DNA of 5,438 bases from Fidelibacterota bacterium. Lineage in GTDB: Bacteria > Fidelibacterota > Marinisomatia > Marinisomatales > J089. The translations under genes and the position numbers were made by a program. The stretch spans positions 1 through 5,438 of the forward strand of contig RFIZ01000241.1 in the NCBI GenBank assembly GCA_003695105.1, written 5' to 3'. Within the stretch, counting starts at the first letter, position 1. Every line of letters begins with the position of its first letter. This document shows positions 1 to 5,438 of the stretch, piece after piece. The notes under the pieces are model-generated. The model was given only the letters and a program-made list of their open reading frames with translations. It was not told where the DNA came from and made no database searches.

Positions 1-519
1 CTCGTAATTTTCCTGTTGAACCGCTTCTTTTAATTTTTCTTCCAAAATTTCCAACGGCGGTTTAGTGTCTTCCTCCCGGGAGGTAGCTCCTTCCTCGTCA
101 ATGGGCTCCACCACGGCAGCTTCTTCCATGACTTTTTCGGACACGATGATCGGGGCGCTCAATCGCAAGGCCACGGCAATCGCGTCGCTGGGCCGGGCGT
201 CGATTTCCCTGGGCTCCTCCCCTTTCCCGGCAATTTCCATCCTGGCATAGAATACACCATCCACCAGGTCGGTGATTTTGACTCCGGACAATTTGTACCG
301 GAAAGATTGAATGATATTCCCGATCAAATCATGCGTCAAGGGCCGGGGGGTTTCCATGTACTCCAAAGCCAGGGCAATCGATTGCGCTTCAAAGGCGCCG
401 ATGATCACCGGCAACAAGCGATCCCCGTCCACTTCCTTCAGCACGGCGGCATAGCTGCGGGACGGGGTGTGGAACGTGATGCGATCCACTTTCACGGTGA
501 TGAAATCTTTCGGGGTCAT
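1..519 (-). CDS. Bifunctional nuclease family protein (DUF151/BFN domain) with C-terminal UVR motif, 3' end missing
   Basis: The 173 visible codons run off the left edge, so the C-terminus is missing. The DUF151 (bifunctional nuclease, BFN) domain spans roughly residues 5-130. It shows the family blocks LPVIIGAFEAQSIALALE (36-53), PRPLTHDL (58-65) and DARPSDAIAVALR (107-119). An acidic, proline-containing linker follows (about 131-155), and then residues 156-173 (LEILEEKLKEAVQQENYE) match the first half of a UVR helical hairpin, the motif through which UvrB and UvrC interact. Family members have reported DNase/RNase activity in plants and Thermotoga, but the bacterial role is poorly defined. 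The ATG overlaps the stop of the upstream isomerase gene (ATGA), suggesting translational coupling. An AAGGAG lies at 534-539, inside that upstream gene, with a rather long spacing of 14 nt. The domain call is firm; nuclease activity and the complete UVR motif are inference. Confidence 0.9.
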   Translation of the reverse strand, partial: MTPKDFITVKVDRITFHTPSRSYAAVLKEVDGDRLLPVIIGAFEAQSIALALEYMETPRPLTHDLIGNIIQSFRYKLSGVKITDLVDGVFYARMEIAGKGEEPREIDARPSDAIAVALRLSAPIIVSEKVMEEAAVVEPIDEEGATSREEDTKPPLEILEEKLKEAVQQENYE

Positions 520-1550
520 GAAATCTGACTCAACTCCTTTTTCAATTGACTGATTTTATGCACAGGAGTCGGATCCGTTCCGTGAGCCATCGCACACCAG
601 TAACTCACCCAATCGCCGTAATGAATACAATGTAAAAACCGTATGGCAGGATCGTCGCCGTCTGTTTCCACCGTCTCCTGTTTGATACCGATGGAATTTA
701 GGATTTTTTCTGATATCTGGTGTCGTATTTTTACACGTGGATGGCTGTCTTTGTCCTCCAACCACACCAGCACGATTCGTTCCAGGAGGTCGGCATTGTT
801 TTCCCAGCCCACGATTTCGTTGTGATTCAGTTCCGGCAATTCATTGACATAGGCTAACATTTTGCTGTTTTCCGCCAGTTGGCCCTTCCACCGGATGGCC
901 GCCACTGCCGTGAAATCCGTTTCACCATAGATCACCGGCAGGGAATGGGCCAATTTCCCGGCCAGAGCATAGGTGGGGTTTTCAGGAATTTTCCGGGCGT
1001 ATTGATCCCGTACTCCATGCAAGGTTTCCCGCATAGCGTTCAGAGTGGGTTCCCAATCCCGTTGGATCACGCCGACCTGCCGGAGCAGAAAAAGCATCGG
1101 TACGAAAGAAAAGGCCAGGGCCGCGCGCGGTTGCAACCCGCCGGGAATGAGGACGACATCCAGGTGATCGGCTTTCAGGCGTTCCGCCAGAGTTCCGCCG
1201 GTCGTAATACCCAGGATGTGCGCTCCTTTTTGCCGGGCTTCTTCAAATGCCGAGAGAGTTTCTTCCGTATTTCCCGAATATGAGGAGGCAATCACCAGTG
1301 ACTTTGAATTCACCCAGTGGGGCAGGCGGTAGTGCCGGTTGACGTAGAGAGGCACCCGGATTTCATCCCGGATCAGGACCCGGACGACATCGCCTCCGAT
1401 AGCGGAGCCGCCCATTCCACATATCACTACGTTTTGGATGTCCCGATACGTATTCCGGAGATGAATCGAACGACCAATGGTTATGGCTTCCCCGATATGA
1501 TCGGGAAAGTCGAATATGGCTTGTTTCATATGCTGCGGATCGTTGGTCAT
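516..1550 (-). CDS. Bifunctional phosphoglucose/phosphomannose isomerase (SIS domain)
   Basis: This 344-residue protein is a cytoplasmic aldose-ketose isomerase expected to interconvert Fru-6-P with Glc-6-P and Man-6-P. The first SIS subdomain carries GMGGSAIGGD (45-54) and the phosphate-binding SYSGNTEET (90-98). PGGLQPRAALAFSF (136-149) is typical of the bifunctional PGI/PMI family rather than of classical Pgi. ENSK (227-230) supplies the probable catalytic Glu227, and LNHNEIVGW (241-249) supplies the probable catalytic His243. The C-terminal DPTPVHKISQLKKEL (326-340) holds the conserved Thr-Pro and lysines of this family. The length fits the family (about 300-350). The ATG follows the TAG of the prenyl synthase gene by 7 nt with only a weak ribosome-binding site (an AGGCG-like stretch), so it may rely on re-initiation. 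Its own stop overlaps the next start by 4 nt. The family call is strong; relative activity on glucose versus mannose cannot be read from sequence. Confidence 0.95.
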   Translation of the reverse strand: MTNDPQHMKQAIFDFPDHIGEAITIGRSIHLRNTYRDIQNVVICGMGGSAIGGDVVRVLIRDEIRVPLYVNRHYRLPHWVNSKSLVIASSYSGNTEETLSAFEEARQKGAHILGITTGGTLAERLKADHLDVVLIPGGLQPRAALAFSFVPMLFLLRQVGVIQRDWEPTLNAMRETLHGVRDQYARKIPENPTYALAGKLAHSLPVIYGETDFTAVAAIRWKGQLAENSKMLAYVNELPELNHNEIVGWENNADLLERIVLVWLEDKDSHPRVKIRHQISEKILNSIGIKQETVETDGDDPAIRFLHCIHYGDWVSYWCAMAHGTDPTPVHKISQLKKELSQIS

Positions 1551-1557
1551 GGTACGC

Positions 1558-2529
1558 CTATTTCTTTCGGTTCAGGACATAGTCCGTAAACAGTTCTAAG
1601 GCCTTTCGTTTTTCGTCGGGGATCACCTTCAGGGTAGCTAACGCCTTGCGGCTGAACTCCCGGGCGTATTCCTGAGCCCGGGAGTGAATTCCCCGGCGAT
1701 CGAAGAAAGTCCGTAATTGTTCCAGTTTCTGAGCCACCGGCTTATTCTTGAGGGATTGATTCAGGCTGATCCATTCCTCCTTCCACTGATCCCGGGCCAG
1801 GATGGTGAGAACGGTCTGTTTCCCGGCCAGCACATCGCTTCCCAGACTTTTGCCCATCTGGTGACTGTCGGAATAAATCTCCAGCAAATCGTCCTGAATC
1901 TGAAAAGTTTTTCCCAGGTTGAGTCCATAGGCTCTCAAAGCCTCCCGAACGGCCAGGTCCTTTCGGCCAAGTATAGCGCCCAATTCGGCACATAAACCCA
2001 GCAACCAGCCCGTTTTTTTCTCAATCATCGTGAAATAGTCGTCCAGGGAGATGGCATCGTTCTCTTCGAATTCTTTATCGAAAGCCTGTCCTTCGCAGAC
2101 CATGAGGGTGGCCTGATTGAAGGCCCGGACAGCCTCCAGCTGGCCGGTGGACAACTTGGAGATACACAATTGGCCAATGGCATAGAGACCGTCCCCGGCC
2201 AGGATGGCGGTGGACTCATCCCATTTGAAATGGACGGTGGGTTTCCCATGCCTGGTATCATCGTGATCCATGATATCATCGTGGACCAGGGTAAAATTAT
2301 GGAGCAGTTCCACGGCCAGGCTGGCGTTCACGAGATCTTCCGCATTCGCTCCGAAGGCTTCACCGGACAGGTGAACCAGGATTGGGCGCAGGCGCTTCCC
2401 TTCCCCCTCCAGGATGTATTGAACGGGACCATAGAGATAGACCGGCTTTGCAGACAGCGGCAATTGCCGCAGGGCCCGGTTGGTGGAGGAGCGAATTTCC
2501 TCCAGATGCTTCAGAAAAGCGTCATTCAC
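1558..2529 (-). CDS. Polyprenyl synthetase family protein (short-chain trans-prenyl diphosphate synthase, probably FPP/GGPP synthase)
   Basis: At 323 residues this is a full-length all-alpha trans-isoprenyl diphosphate synthase, condensing IPP with allylic diphosphates in the cytoplasm. Visible landmarks are GKRLRP (44-49); the first aspartate-rich motif DDIMD (84-88) followed by DTRHGKPTVH (91-100); the second motif DDLLE (213-217), in which the last Asp of the usual DDxxD is Glu; and the downstream lysine/aspartate block GKS...D..AGK (226-237). The first motif lacks the two-residue insertion of classical bacterial FPP synthases such as E. coli IspA. Phe79 sits five residues before it, as in archaeal GGPP synthases, so a C20 (or C15) product is likely. 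The start is GTG; it lies inside the end of the mutase gene (8-nt overlap, GTGAATGA), and no in-frame ATG is nearby. No strong Shine-Dalgarno is seen, suggesting coupled translation. Product chain length is inference. Confidence 0.92.
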   Translation of the reverse strand: MNDAFLKHLEEIRSSTNRALRQLPLSAKPVYLYGPVQYILEGEGKRLRPILVHLSGEAFGANAEDLVNASLAVELLHNFTLVHDDIMDHDDTRHGKPTVHFKWDESTAILAGDGLYAIGQLCISKLSTGQLEAVRAFNQATLMVCEGQAFDKEFEENDAISLDDYFTMIEKKTGWLLGLCAELGAILGRKDLAVREALRAYGLNLGKTFQIQDDLLEIYSDSHQMGKSLGSDVLAGKQTVLTILARDQWKEEWISLNQSLKNKPVAQKLEQLRTFFDRRGIHSRAQEYAREFSRKALATLKVIPDEKRKALELFTDYVLNRKK

Positions 2530-3886
2530 CGGTTTCCAGTTCCAGTTTTCCCAGGGAGGTCAGTTTGTCCATGACGATGGACCGGATTTCTTCCATGCGT
2601 TCCGGTGTCGTGGCTTCGAAACGGCAGACAATCACCGGCTGGGTATTGGAGGAGCGCACCAGCCCCCAGCCGTCGCCAAATTTGATCCGGACGCCATCGA
2701 CCGTGATGCAGTCGTAATGTTCCTGAAAATAGGCCACGGCCTCCCGAGCGATGCGGAATTTTTCCTCATCATTCTCCGCAGCAAAACGCAATTCGGGAGT
2801 GGAATAATATCGGGGCAGTTCAGCGACGAGTTCACTGAGTTTGCGGTCCGTCCGGGAGACCAGCTGTACCGCCCGGGCCGCCACATAGATGGCATCGTCA
2901 TATCCGAAATAATCATCGGCAAAAAAGATATGACCGCTCATTTCTCCCCCCAGTTTGCAACCCAATTCGCCCATTTTTTGTTTGATCAGAGAATGACCGG
3001 TCTTCCACATGACGGGCTTCCCTCCCACTTCTTCGATCCGGTCCTCCAGGGCCTGGGAGCATTTCACGTCGAATAAAATTTCATCACCCGGTTGTACGAC
3101 TTCCTCCAGGAACAAAGCCATCAGCTGGTCAGCCCAGACGATTTCCCCCCGGTCATCCACTACACCGACCCGGTCGGCATCGCCATCGAAGGCCACACCG
3201 ATGTCGTACCCACCGGATTTCATCACCTGGATCAAATCCCGGAGGTTTTCCTTGACGGTCGGGTCTGGATGGTGATTGGGAAAGGTACCGTCGATTTCAC
3301 AGTACAATTCTTTCAAGTCCACACCCAACTGGCGGAAGATGGCCGGAGCCACCAGGCCCCCGGCGGCATTGCCGCAATCCATGACAACTTTCAGCGGCCG
3401 GTTCACCGTGATTTTATCCACCACCATTCGGATGTATTCCGGTTTTAGATCGTAGGACGTTTCCTGACCCTCGCCGGTTTCAAAATTCCCGCTTTCTATC
3501 AGGGAACGAATCGCCTGAATGTCCTGTCCGTAGACGGCTTTTTTGAAGAGGGACATTTTGAACCCATTGAATTCCGGCGGGTTGTGGCTGCCGGTGATTT
3601 GCACCGCTCCGTCCACGCCCAGCTTGAACATACTGTAGTAATTGACCGGGGTAGGGAGCAGTCCCAGCGAAATGACATCCAAGCCGGTGGACAAGAGACC
3701 CTTTTTATACTGTTCCAGGAGGTCCGGCGTCGTCAGGCGTACATCTCCGGACAAGGCAATCTCCCGGGCGCCCCGTCGTTTAGCCAGGGTGCCAAAACCC
3801 CGCCCCAGGTCTTCCACCACGTCCGGCGGGAAATCTTCGATCACTTTTCCTCTGATATCGTACTCTCGAAAAATATATGGATTCAT
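2522..3886 (-). CDS. Phosphomannomutase/phosphoglucomutase (alpha-D-phosphohexomutase family)
   Basis: This 454-residue enzyme interconverts hexose 6- and 1-phosphates, supplying Man-1-P or Glc-1-P for nucleotide-sugar synthesis. The N-terminal NPYIFREYDIRG is typical of the AlgC-type PMM/PGM group. The phosphoserine loop is TGSHNPPEFNG, with Ser100 as the phosphorylated residue. The metal loop is DGDADR (Asp234, 236, 238). The sugar-binding loop is GEMSGH (314-319, Glu315 and Ser317), and the C-terminal phosphate-binding loop is RSSNTQP (412-418). All four active-site loops are intact, and the length equals the family norm. I place the start at the ATG at 3886: the family N-terminus begins there and a GAGGA lies just upstream. 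An in-frame ATG at 3925 would add 13 non-conserved residues, made largely from the Shine-Dalgarno itself, and overlap murQ. The gene starts 20 nt after murQ and its stop overlaps the prenyl synthase start. Mannose versus glucose preference is not decidable here. Confidence 0.95.
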   Translation of the reverse strand: MNPYIFREYDIRGKVIEDFPPDVVEDLGRGFGTLAKRRGAREIALSGDVRLTTPDLLEQYKKGLLSTGLDVISLGLLPTPVNYYSMFKLGVDGAVQITGSHNPPEFNGFKMSLFKKAVYGQDIQAIRSLIESGNFETGEGQETSYDLKPEYIRMVVDKITVNRPLKVVMDCGNAAGGLVAPAIFRQLGVDLKELYCEIDGTFPNHHPDPTVKENLRDLIQVMKSGGYDIGVAFDGDADRVGVVDDRGEIVWADQLMALFLEEVVQPGDEILFDVKCSQALEDRIEEVGGKPVMWKTGHSLIKQKMGELGCKLGGEMSGHIFFADDYFGYDDAIYVAARAVQLVSRTDRKLSELVAELPRYYSTPELRFAAENDEEKFRIAREAVAYFQEHYDCITVDGVRIKFGDGWGLVRSSNTQPVIVCRFEATTPERMEEIRSIVMDKLTSLGKLELETGE

Positions 3887-3890
3887 GTCT

Positions 3891-3897
3891 TCCTCTT
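3891..3897 (-). promoter_or_regulatory. Ribosome-binding site of the phosphohexomutase gene
   Basis: On the minus strand this purine-rich stretch reads AAGAGGA and lies 4 nt before the ATG at 3886. It falls in the 20-nt gap after murQ and supports that ATG over the one at 3925, which would place this site inside the coding sequence as part of a Glu/Asp run. The spacing is slightly short. Confidence 0.55.
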
Positions 3898-3906
3898 CTT
3901 CTGTCG

Positions 3907-4842
3907 TTAGGATTCCGGCCGCCATTCGGTTTCCACGTCTCCGATCACCCGGCGGAGGATGCCGCCGGCATCTTCCAGTATGCGTTCCGCCTCTTCGGCC
4001 GAACAGTGTTTTCGCGCCATGACGATACCCTTCTTTACCGAACCGCCGGCCCGTTGCAGAGTGGCTTTGGCCTCTTCATAAGGCAAACCGGACAACTGGG
4101 AGATGATCCGACTGCCCCGGTCTACCAATTTTTGATTGACCACCTGTAAATCCACCATCAAATTGCCATACACTTTCCCAATTTTGATCATGGTGGTGGT
4201 CGAAATCATGTTCAGTACCAGTTTGGTAGCGGTGCCGGCTTTCATCCGGGTGGACCCGGTGATGATTTCCGGACCTACGGGCACCGTGATCAATACATCC
4301 ACTTCCACCGGGACCAGCGGAGCCGGATTGCAAATTAAATACACTGTCCGGGCCCCCAGTTTTCGGGCTGTCTGCAAGGCGGAGACTACATAGGGTGTGG
4401 CGCTGGAGGTGGCAATCCCGATCACACAATCTCCGGCGGTGACGCCGAAGGTATTCAAATCCCGGACTGCATCCTCCGGGACGTCTTCTGCTCCCTCAAT
4501 GCTCCGGACCAGAGCTTCGCGTCCGCCGGCGATAATTCCCTGAAACCAATCGCGGGGGGCGGAGTATGTCGGAGGCATTTCGGTGGCGTCCAGGACCCCC
4601 AGTCGCCCACTGGTTCCGGCACCGACGTAAAAAATGCGATGACCGGTGCGCAGGGTAGTCACAGTGATTTCCACCGCCCGGGCGATATCGGGAATGGCCT
4701 GGGCAACCACGGCGGGTATGCGGGCATCCTCGCGGTTGATGATGCGCAGGATTTCGGGAATCTCCTTCCGATCAATCTGATAGGAATTGGGATTTTGCTT
4801 TTCCGTCTGGAGCTCTCCCCTTGATCGGGGTGGTTTGGTCAT
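3907..4842 (-). CDS. murQ: N-acetylmuramic acid 6-phosphate etherase MurQ
   Basis: MurQ cleaves the lactyl ether of MurNAc-6-phosphate to GlcNAc-6-phosphate and D-lactate during cytoplasmic peptidoglycan recycling or MurNAc use. Counted from the ATG at 4842, the protein has 311 residues (E. coli about 298). The N-terminal TEKQNPNS matches the family TEQxNPxS. The SIS core has YVGAGTSGRLGVLDATEMPPT (residues 72-92), in which the Glu of ATEMPPT (residue 88) aligns with E. coli Glu83. EGAED (116-120) contains Glu119, aligning with Glu114. GPEIITGSTRMKAGTATKLV and GKVYGNLMVD are further family signatures. The C-terminal residues after about 250 form the small helical domain. I choose the ATG at 4842 because AAGGA lies 7 nt upstream; an in-frame ATG at 4863 adds seven charged residues and has no ribosome-binding site. 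It appears to be the first gene of the five-gene unit. No MurNAc transporter, MurK or AnmK is visible, so the source of substrate is unknown. Confidence 0.96.
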   Translation of the reverse strand: MTKPPRSRGELQTEKQNPNSYQIDRKEIPEILRIINREDARIPAVVAQAIPDIARAVEITVTTLRTGHRIFYVGAGTSGRLGVLDATEMPPTYSAPRDWFQGIIAGGREALVRSIEGAEDVPEDAVRDLNTFGVTAGDCVIGIATSSATPYVVSALQTARKLGARTVYLICNPAPLVPVEVDVLITVPVGPEIITGSTRMKAGTATKLVLNMISTTTMIKIGKVYGNLMVDLQVVNQKLVDRGSRIISQLSGLPYEEAKATLQRAGGSVKKGIVMARKHCSAEEAERILEDAGGILRRVIGDVETEWRPES

Positions 4843-4849
4843 GGTTTCA

Positions 4850-4854
4850 TCCTT
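4850..4854 (-). promoter_or_regulatory. Ribosome-binding site of murQ
   Basis: The minus strand reads AAGGA here, 7 nt before the ATG at 4842. This is the best-placed Shine-Dalgarno in the cluster and decides the murQ start, because the in-frame ATG at 4863 has none in front of it. Confidence 0.65.
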
Positions 4855-4965
4855 CTCAGTCATGCAAATGCCGTCATTTCGACCGCGTATCAGGAAGGAA
4901 AATTACAAATGTATTATCCTATTTGTTTTCTTTAACTTGACAAATTGAAAACCCTGCAAACTCCT

Positions 4966-4970
4966 GGGGA
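4966..4970 (+). promoter_or_regulatory. Probable ribosome-binding site of prmA
   Basis: GGGGA lies 10 nt before the TTG at 4981. It is the only Shine-Dalgarno-like stretch upstream of the PrmA reading frame and favours this TTG over the in-frame TTG at 4945, which has no purine-rich site before it. Confidence 0.4.
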
Positions 4971-4980
4971 TACTGACACC

Positions 4981-5438
4981 TTGATCGAAGTACATATACC
5001 CGTCCCGCCGGAAAGCGTCGCCTACTGGACCGAATTATGCCAGGCAGGCGGTGCCCAGGCCGTAACGTTGATACCCGGAGAGAACGACCCGGAATGGTTT
5101 CGGGAACCGGGCGAACCCATCCCCTGGAAAGCTCCGCTTCTTCGTTGTCTGGTCGACGACCGGCACCAGGCCCGCTATCTGATTCGCCGGCTGGAAACCT
5201 GCCTGCAAGACCATATCGATCATTGGTTGGTCCCTGTCCCGGACAAAGACTGGATCCGCGAATCCCGCAATTTCTTCCAACCGCTGTTGATTCACGATAC
5301 CTACTGGATTCGCCCTCCCTGGCAGTCGGAAACACCCGATACCCGGCCGGCGCTTATCCTCGAACCGGGTCTGGCTTTCGGAACCGGACAGCATCCCACC
5401 ACCCGCTTTCTCCTGGACTGGTTGGCGATGCATCCGCC
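4981..5438 (+). CDS. prmA: Ribosomal protein L11 methyltransferase PrmA, N-terminal part
   Basis: The frame runs open from a TTG at 4981 to the right edge, giving 152 codons of a family usually near 290-300 residues. PrmA uses S-adenosylmethionine to methylate ribosomal protein L11. The N-terminal residues 1-85, starting (M)IEVHIPVPPESVAYW, correspond to the variable substrate-binding domain. DKDWIRESRNFFQPLLI (88-104) and WIRPPW (109-114) match the family DKDW...F.P and W..P.W blocks. LEPGLAFGTGQHPTTRFLL (127-145) is the hallmark PrmA segment directly before the methyltransferase fold. The SAM-binding glycine motif should follow just outside the window. No in-frame ATG precedes ATG 5428; an in-frame TAA at 4933-4935 limits upstream extension, and the only alternatives are TTG 4945 and CTG 4954. 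TTG 4981 gives the family-like N-terminus and has GGGGA upstream. The gene is divergent from murQ. Confidence 0.9.
   Translation, partial: MIEVHIPVPPESVAYWTELCQAGGAQAVTLIPGENDPEWFREPGEPIPWKAPLLRCLVDDRHQARYLIRRLETCLQDHIDHWLVPVPDKDWIRESRNFFQPLLIHDTYWIRPPWQSETPDTRPALILEPGLAFGTGQHPTTRFLLDWLAMHP

Larger units (their letters stand above)
4843..4980. promoter_or_regulatory. Divergent intergenic region between murQ and prmA, probable promoters for both directions
   Basis: This 138-nt gap is the only clear intergenic DNA in the window and its middle (about 4895-4950) is much more AT-rich than the flanking genes. Both gene sets start outward from it, so it should hold a promoter for the murQ cluster and possibly one for prmA. 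On the minus strand GATAAT (4913-4918) resembles a -10 box, with TTGTCA (4938-4943) 19 nt upstream, a spacing slightly longer than ideal. On the plus strand TTGACA (4937-4942) is a perfect -35 hexamer, but no good -10 lies 16-18 nt after it. The hexamer ACAAAT occurs at 4905-4910 and 4940-4945, and its inverse ATTTGT at 4921-4926, giving possible operator half-sites. No terminator or small gene is seen. The promoter assignments are tentative. Confidence 0.45.

Noticed and set aside
72..83. Perfect 12-bp palindrome CCTCCCGGGAGG.
   Set aside because: It is inside the linker-coding part of the DUF151 gene, has no T-run beside it and is compatible with ordinary codon use for GC-rich Ser-Arg-Glu codons. 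I do not regard it as a terminator or operator.
2170..3448. Long plus-strand open frames of 134, 198 and 118 codons within the prenyl synthase and mutase genes.
   Set aside because: They are antisense to two clear enzymes whose motifs are intact throughout, and their translations show no family features.
3887..3925. N-terminal extension of the mutase from the ATG at 3925, adding an acidic MAAGILTTEEEED stretch.
   Set aside because: The glutamate/aspartate run is the translated ribosome-binding site. The family N-terminus begins at the ATG at 3886, and the extension would overlap murQ by 19 nt.
4817..4830. CCCC-N6-GGGG inverted repeat near the start of murQ.
   Set aside because: The stem is only 4 bp, within coding sequence, with no adjoining T-run. 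Chance occurrence in GC-rich DNA is the simpler reading.
4843..4863. MurQ start at the ATG at 4863.
   Set aside because: It lacks any Shine-Dalgarno, whereas the in-frame ATG at 4842 has AAGGA 7 nt upstream. The extra seven residues are not a family feature.
4937..4974. Plus-strand sigma70-like promoter from TTGACA (4937-4942) with GATACT (4969-4974) as -10.
   Set aside because: The spacer would be 26 nt, far too long, and the -10 would sit almost at the prmA start. TTGACA is kept only as a note in the intergenic entry.
4919..5433. Two overlapping minus-strand frames of 138 and 132 codons at the right end.
   Set aside because: They lie antisense to the PrmA frame, which has recognisable family motifs. 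Their translations are Arg/Gly/Pro-rich and match nothing I know; they are GC-rich shadow frames.
1..5438. A novel defence, mobile or otherwise undescribed multi-gene system.
   Set aside because: Every long gene belongs to a known housekeeping family with intact motifs. No transposase, integrase, repeats, CRISPR units or unknown gene was found.

Overview
The window is a compact stretch of bacterial chromosome. It has a moderately high GC content and almost no non-coding DNA. Five minus-strand genes run head to tail from about 4842 down to the left edge. A sixth gene, on the plus strand, starts at 4981 and leaves the right edge. Only the 138 bases between murQ and the plus-strand gene are clearly intergenic.

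In transcription order, the minus-strand cluster encodes: MurQ (N-acetylmuramate-6-phosphate etherase); an alpha-D-phosphohexomutase of the phosphomannomutase/phosphoglucomutase type; a short-chain trans-prenyl diphosphate synthase; a bifunctional phosphoglucose/phosphomannose isomerase; and a bifunctional-nuclease (DUF151) protein whose C-terminus is entering a UVR motif when the window ends. Gaps are 20 and 7 nt and the other two junctions overlap by 8 and 4 nt, so the five genes are probably one polycistronic unit with translational coupling. The divergent gene is the N-terminal half of PrmA, the ribosomal protein L11 methyltransferase, read from a TTG start.

Functionally, the cluster joins peptidoglycan-sugar recycling (MurQ makes GlcNAc-6-phosphate and lactate from MurNAc-6-phosphate) with hexose-phosphate interconversion. 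The isomerase links Fru-6-P to Glc-6-P and Man-6-P, and the mutase converts these to the 1-phosphates used for nucleotide sugars. An isoprenoid chain-elongation enzyme sits between the two sugar enzymes. This is central and envelope metabolism. I see no mobile element, CRISPR array, tRNA, rRNA, toxin-antitoxin pair or defence system.

The organism cannot be named from the sequence. The SIS-type bifunctional isomerase, a DUF151 protein with a UVR tail, and a prenyl synthase with an archaeal/Bacteroidota-like first aspartate motif would fit an FCB-group or related Gram-negative lineage, but this is a weak inference. Shine-Dalgarno sites are present but variable, and GTG and TTG starts are both used.
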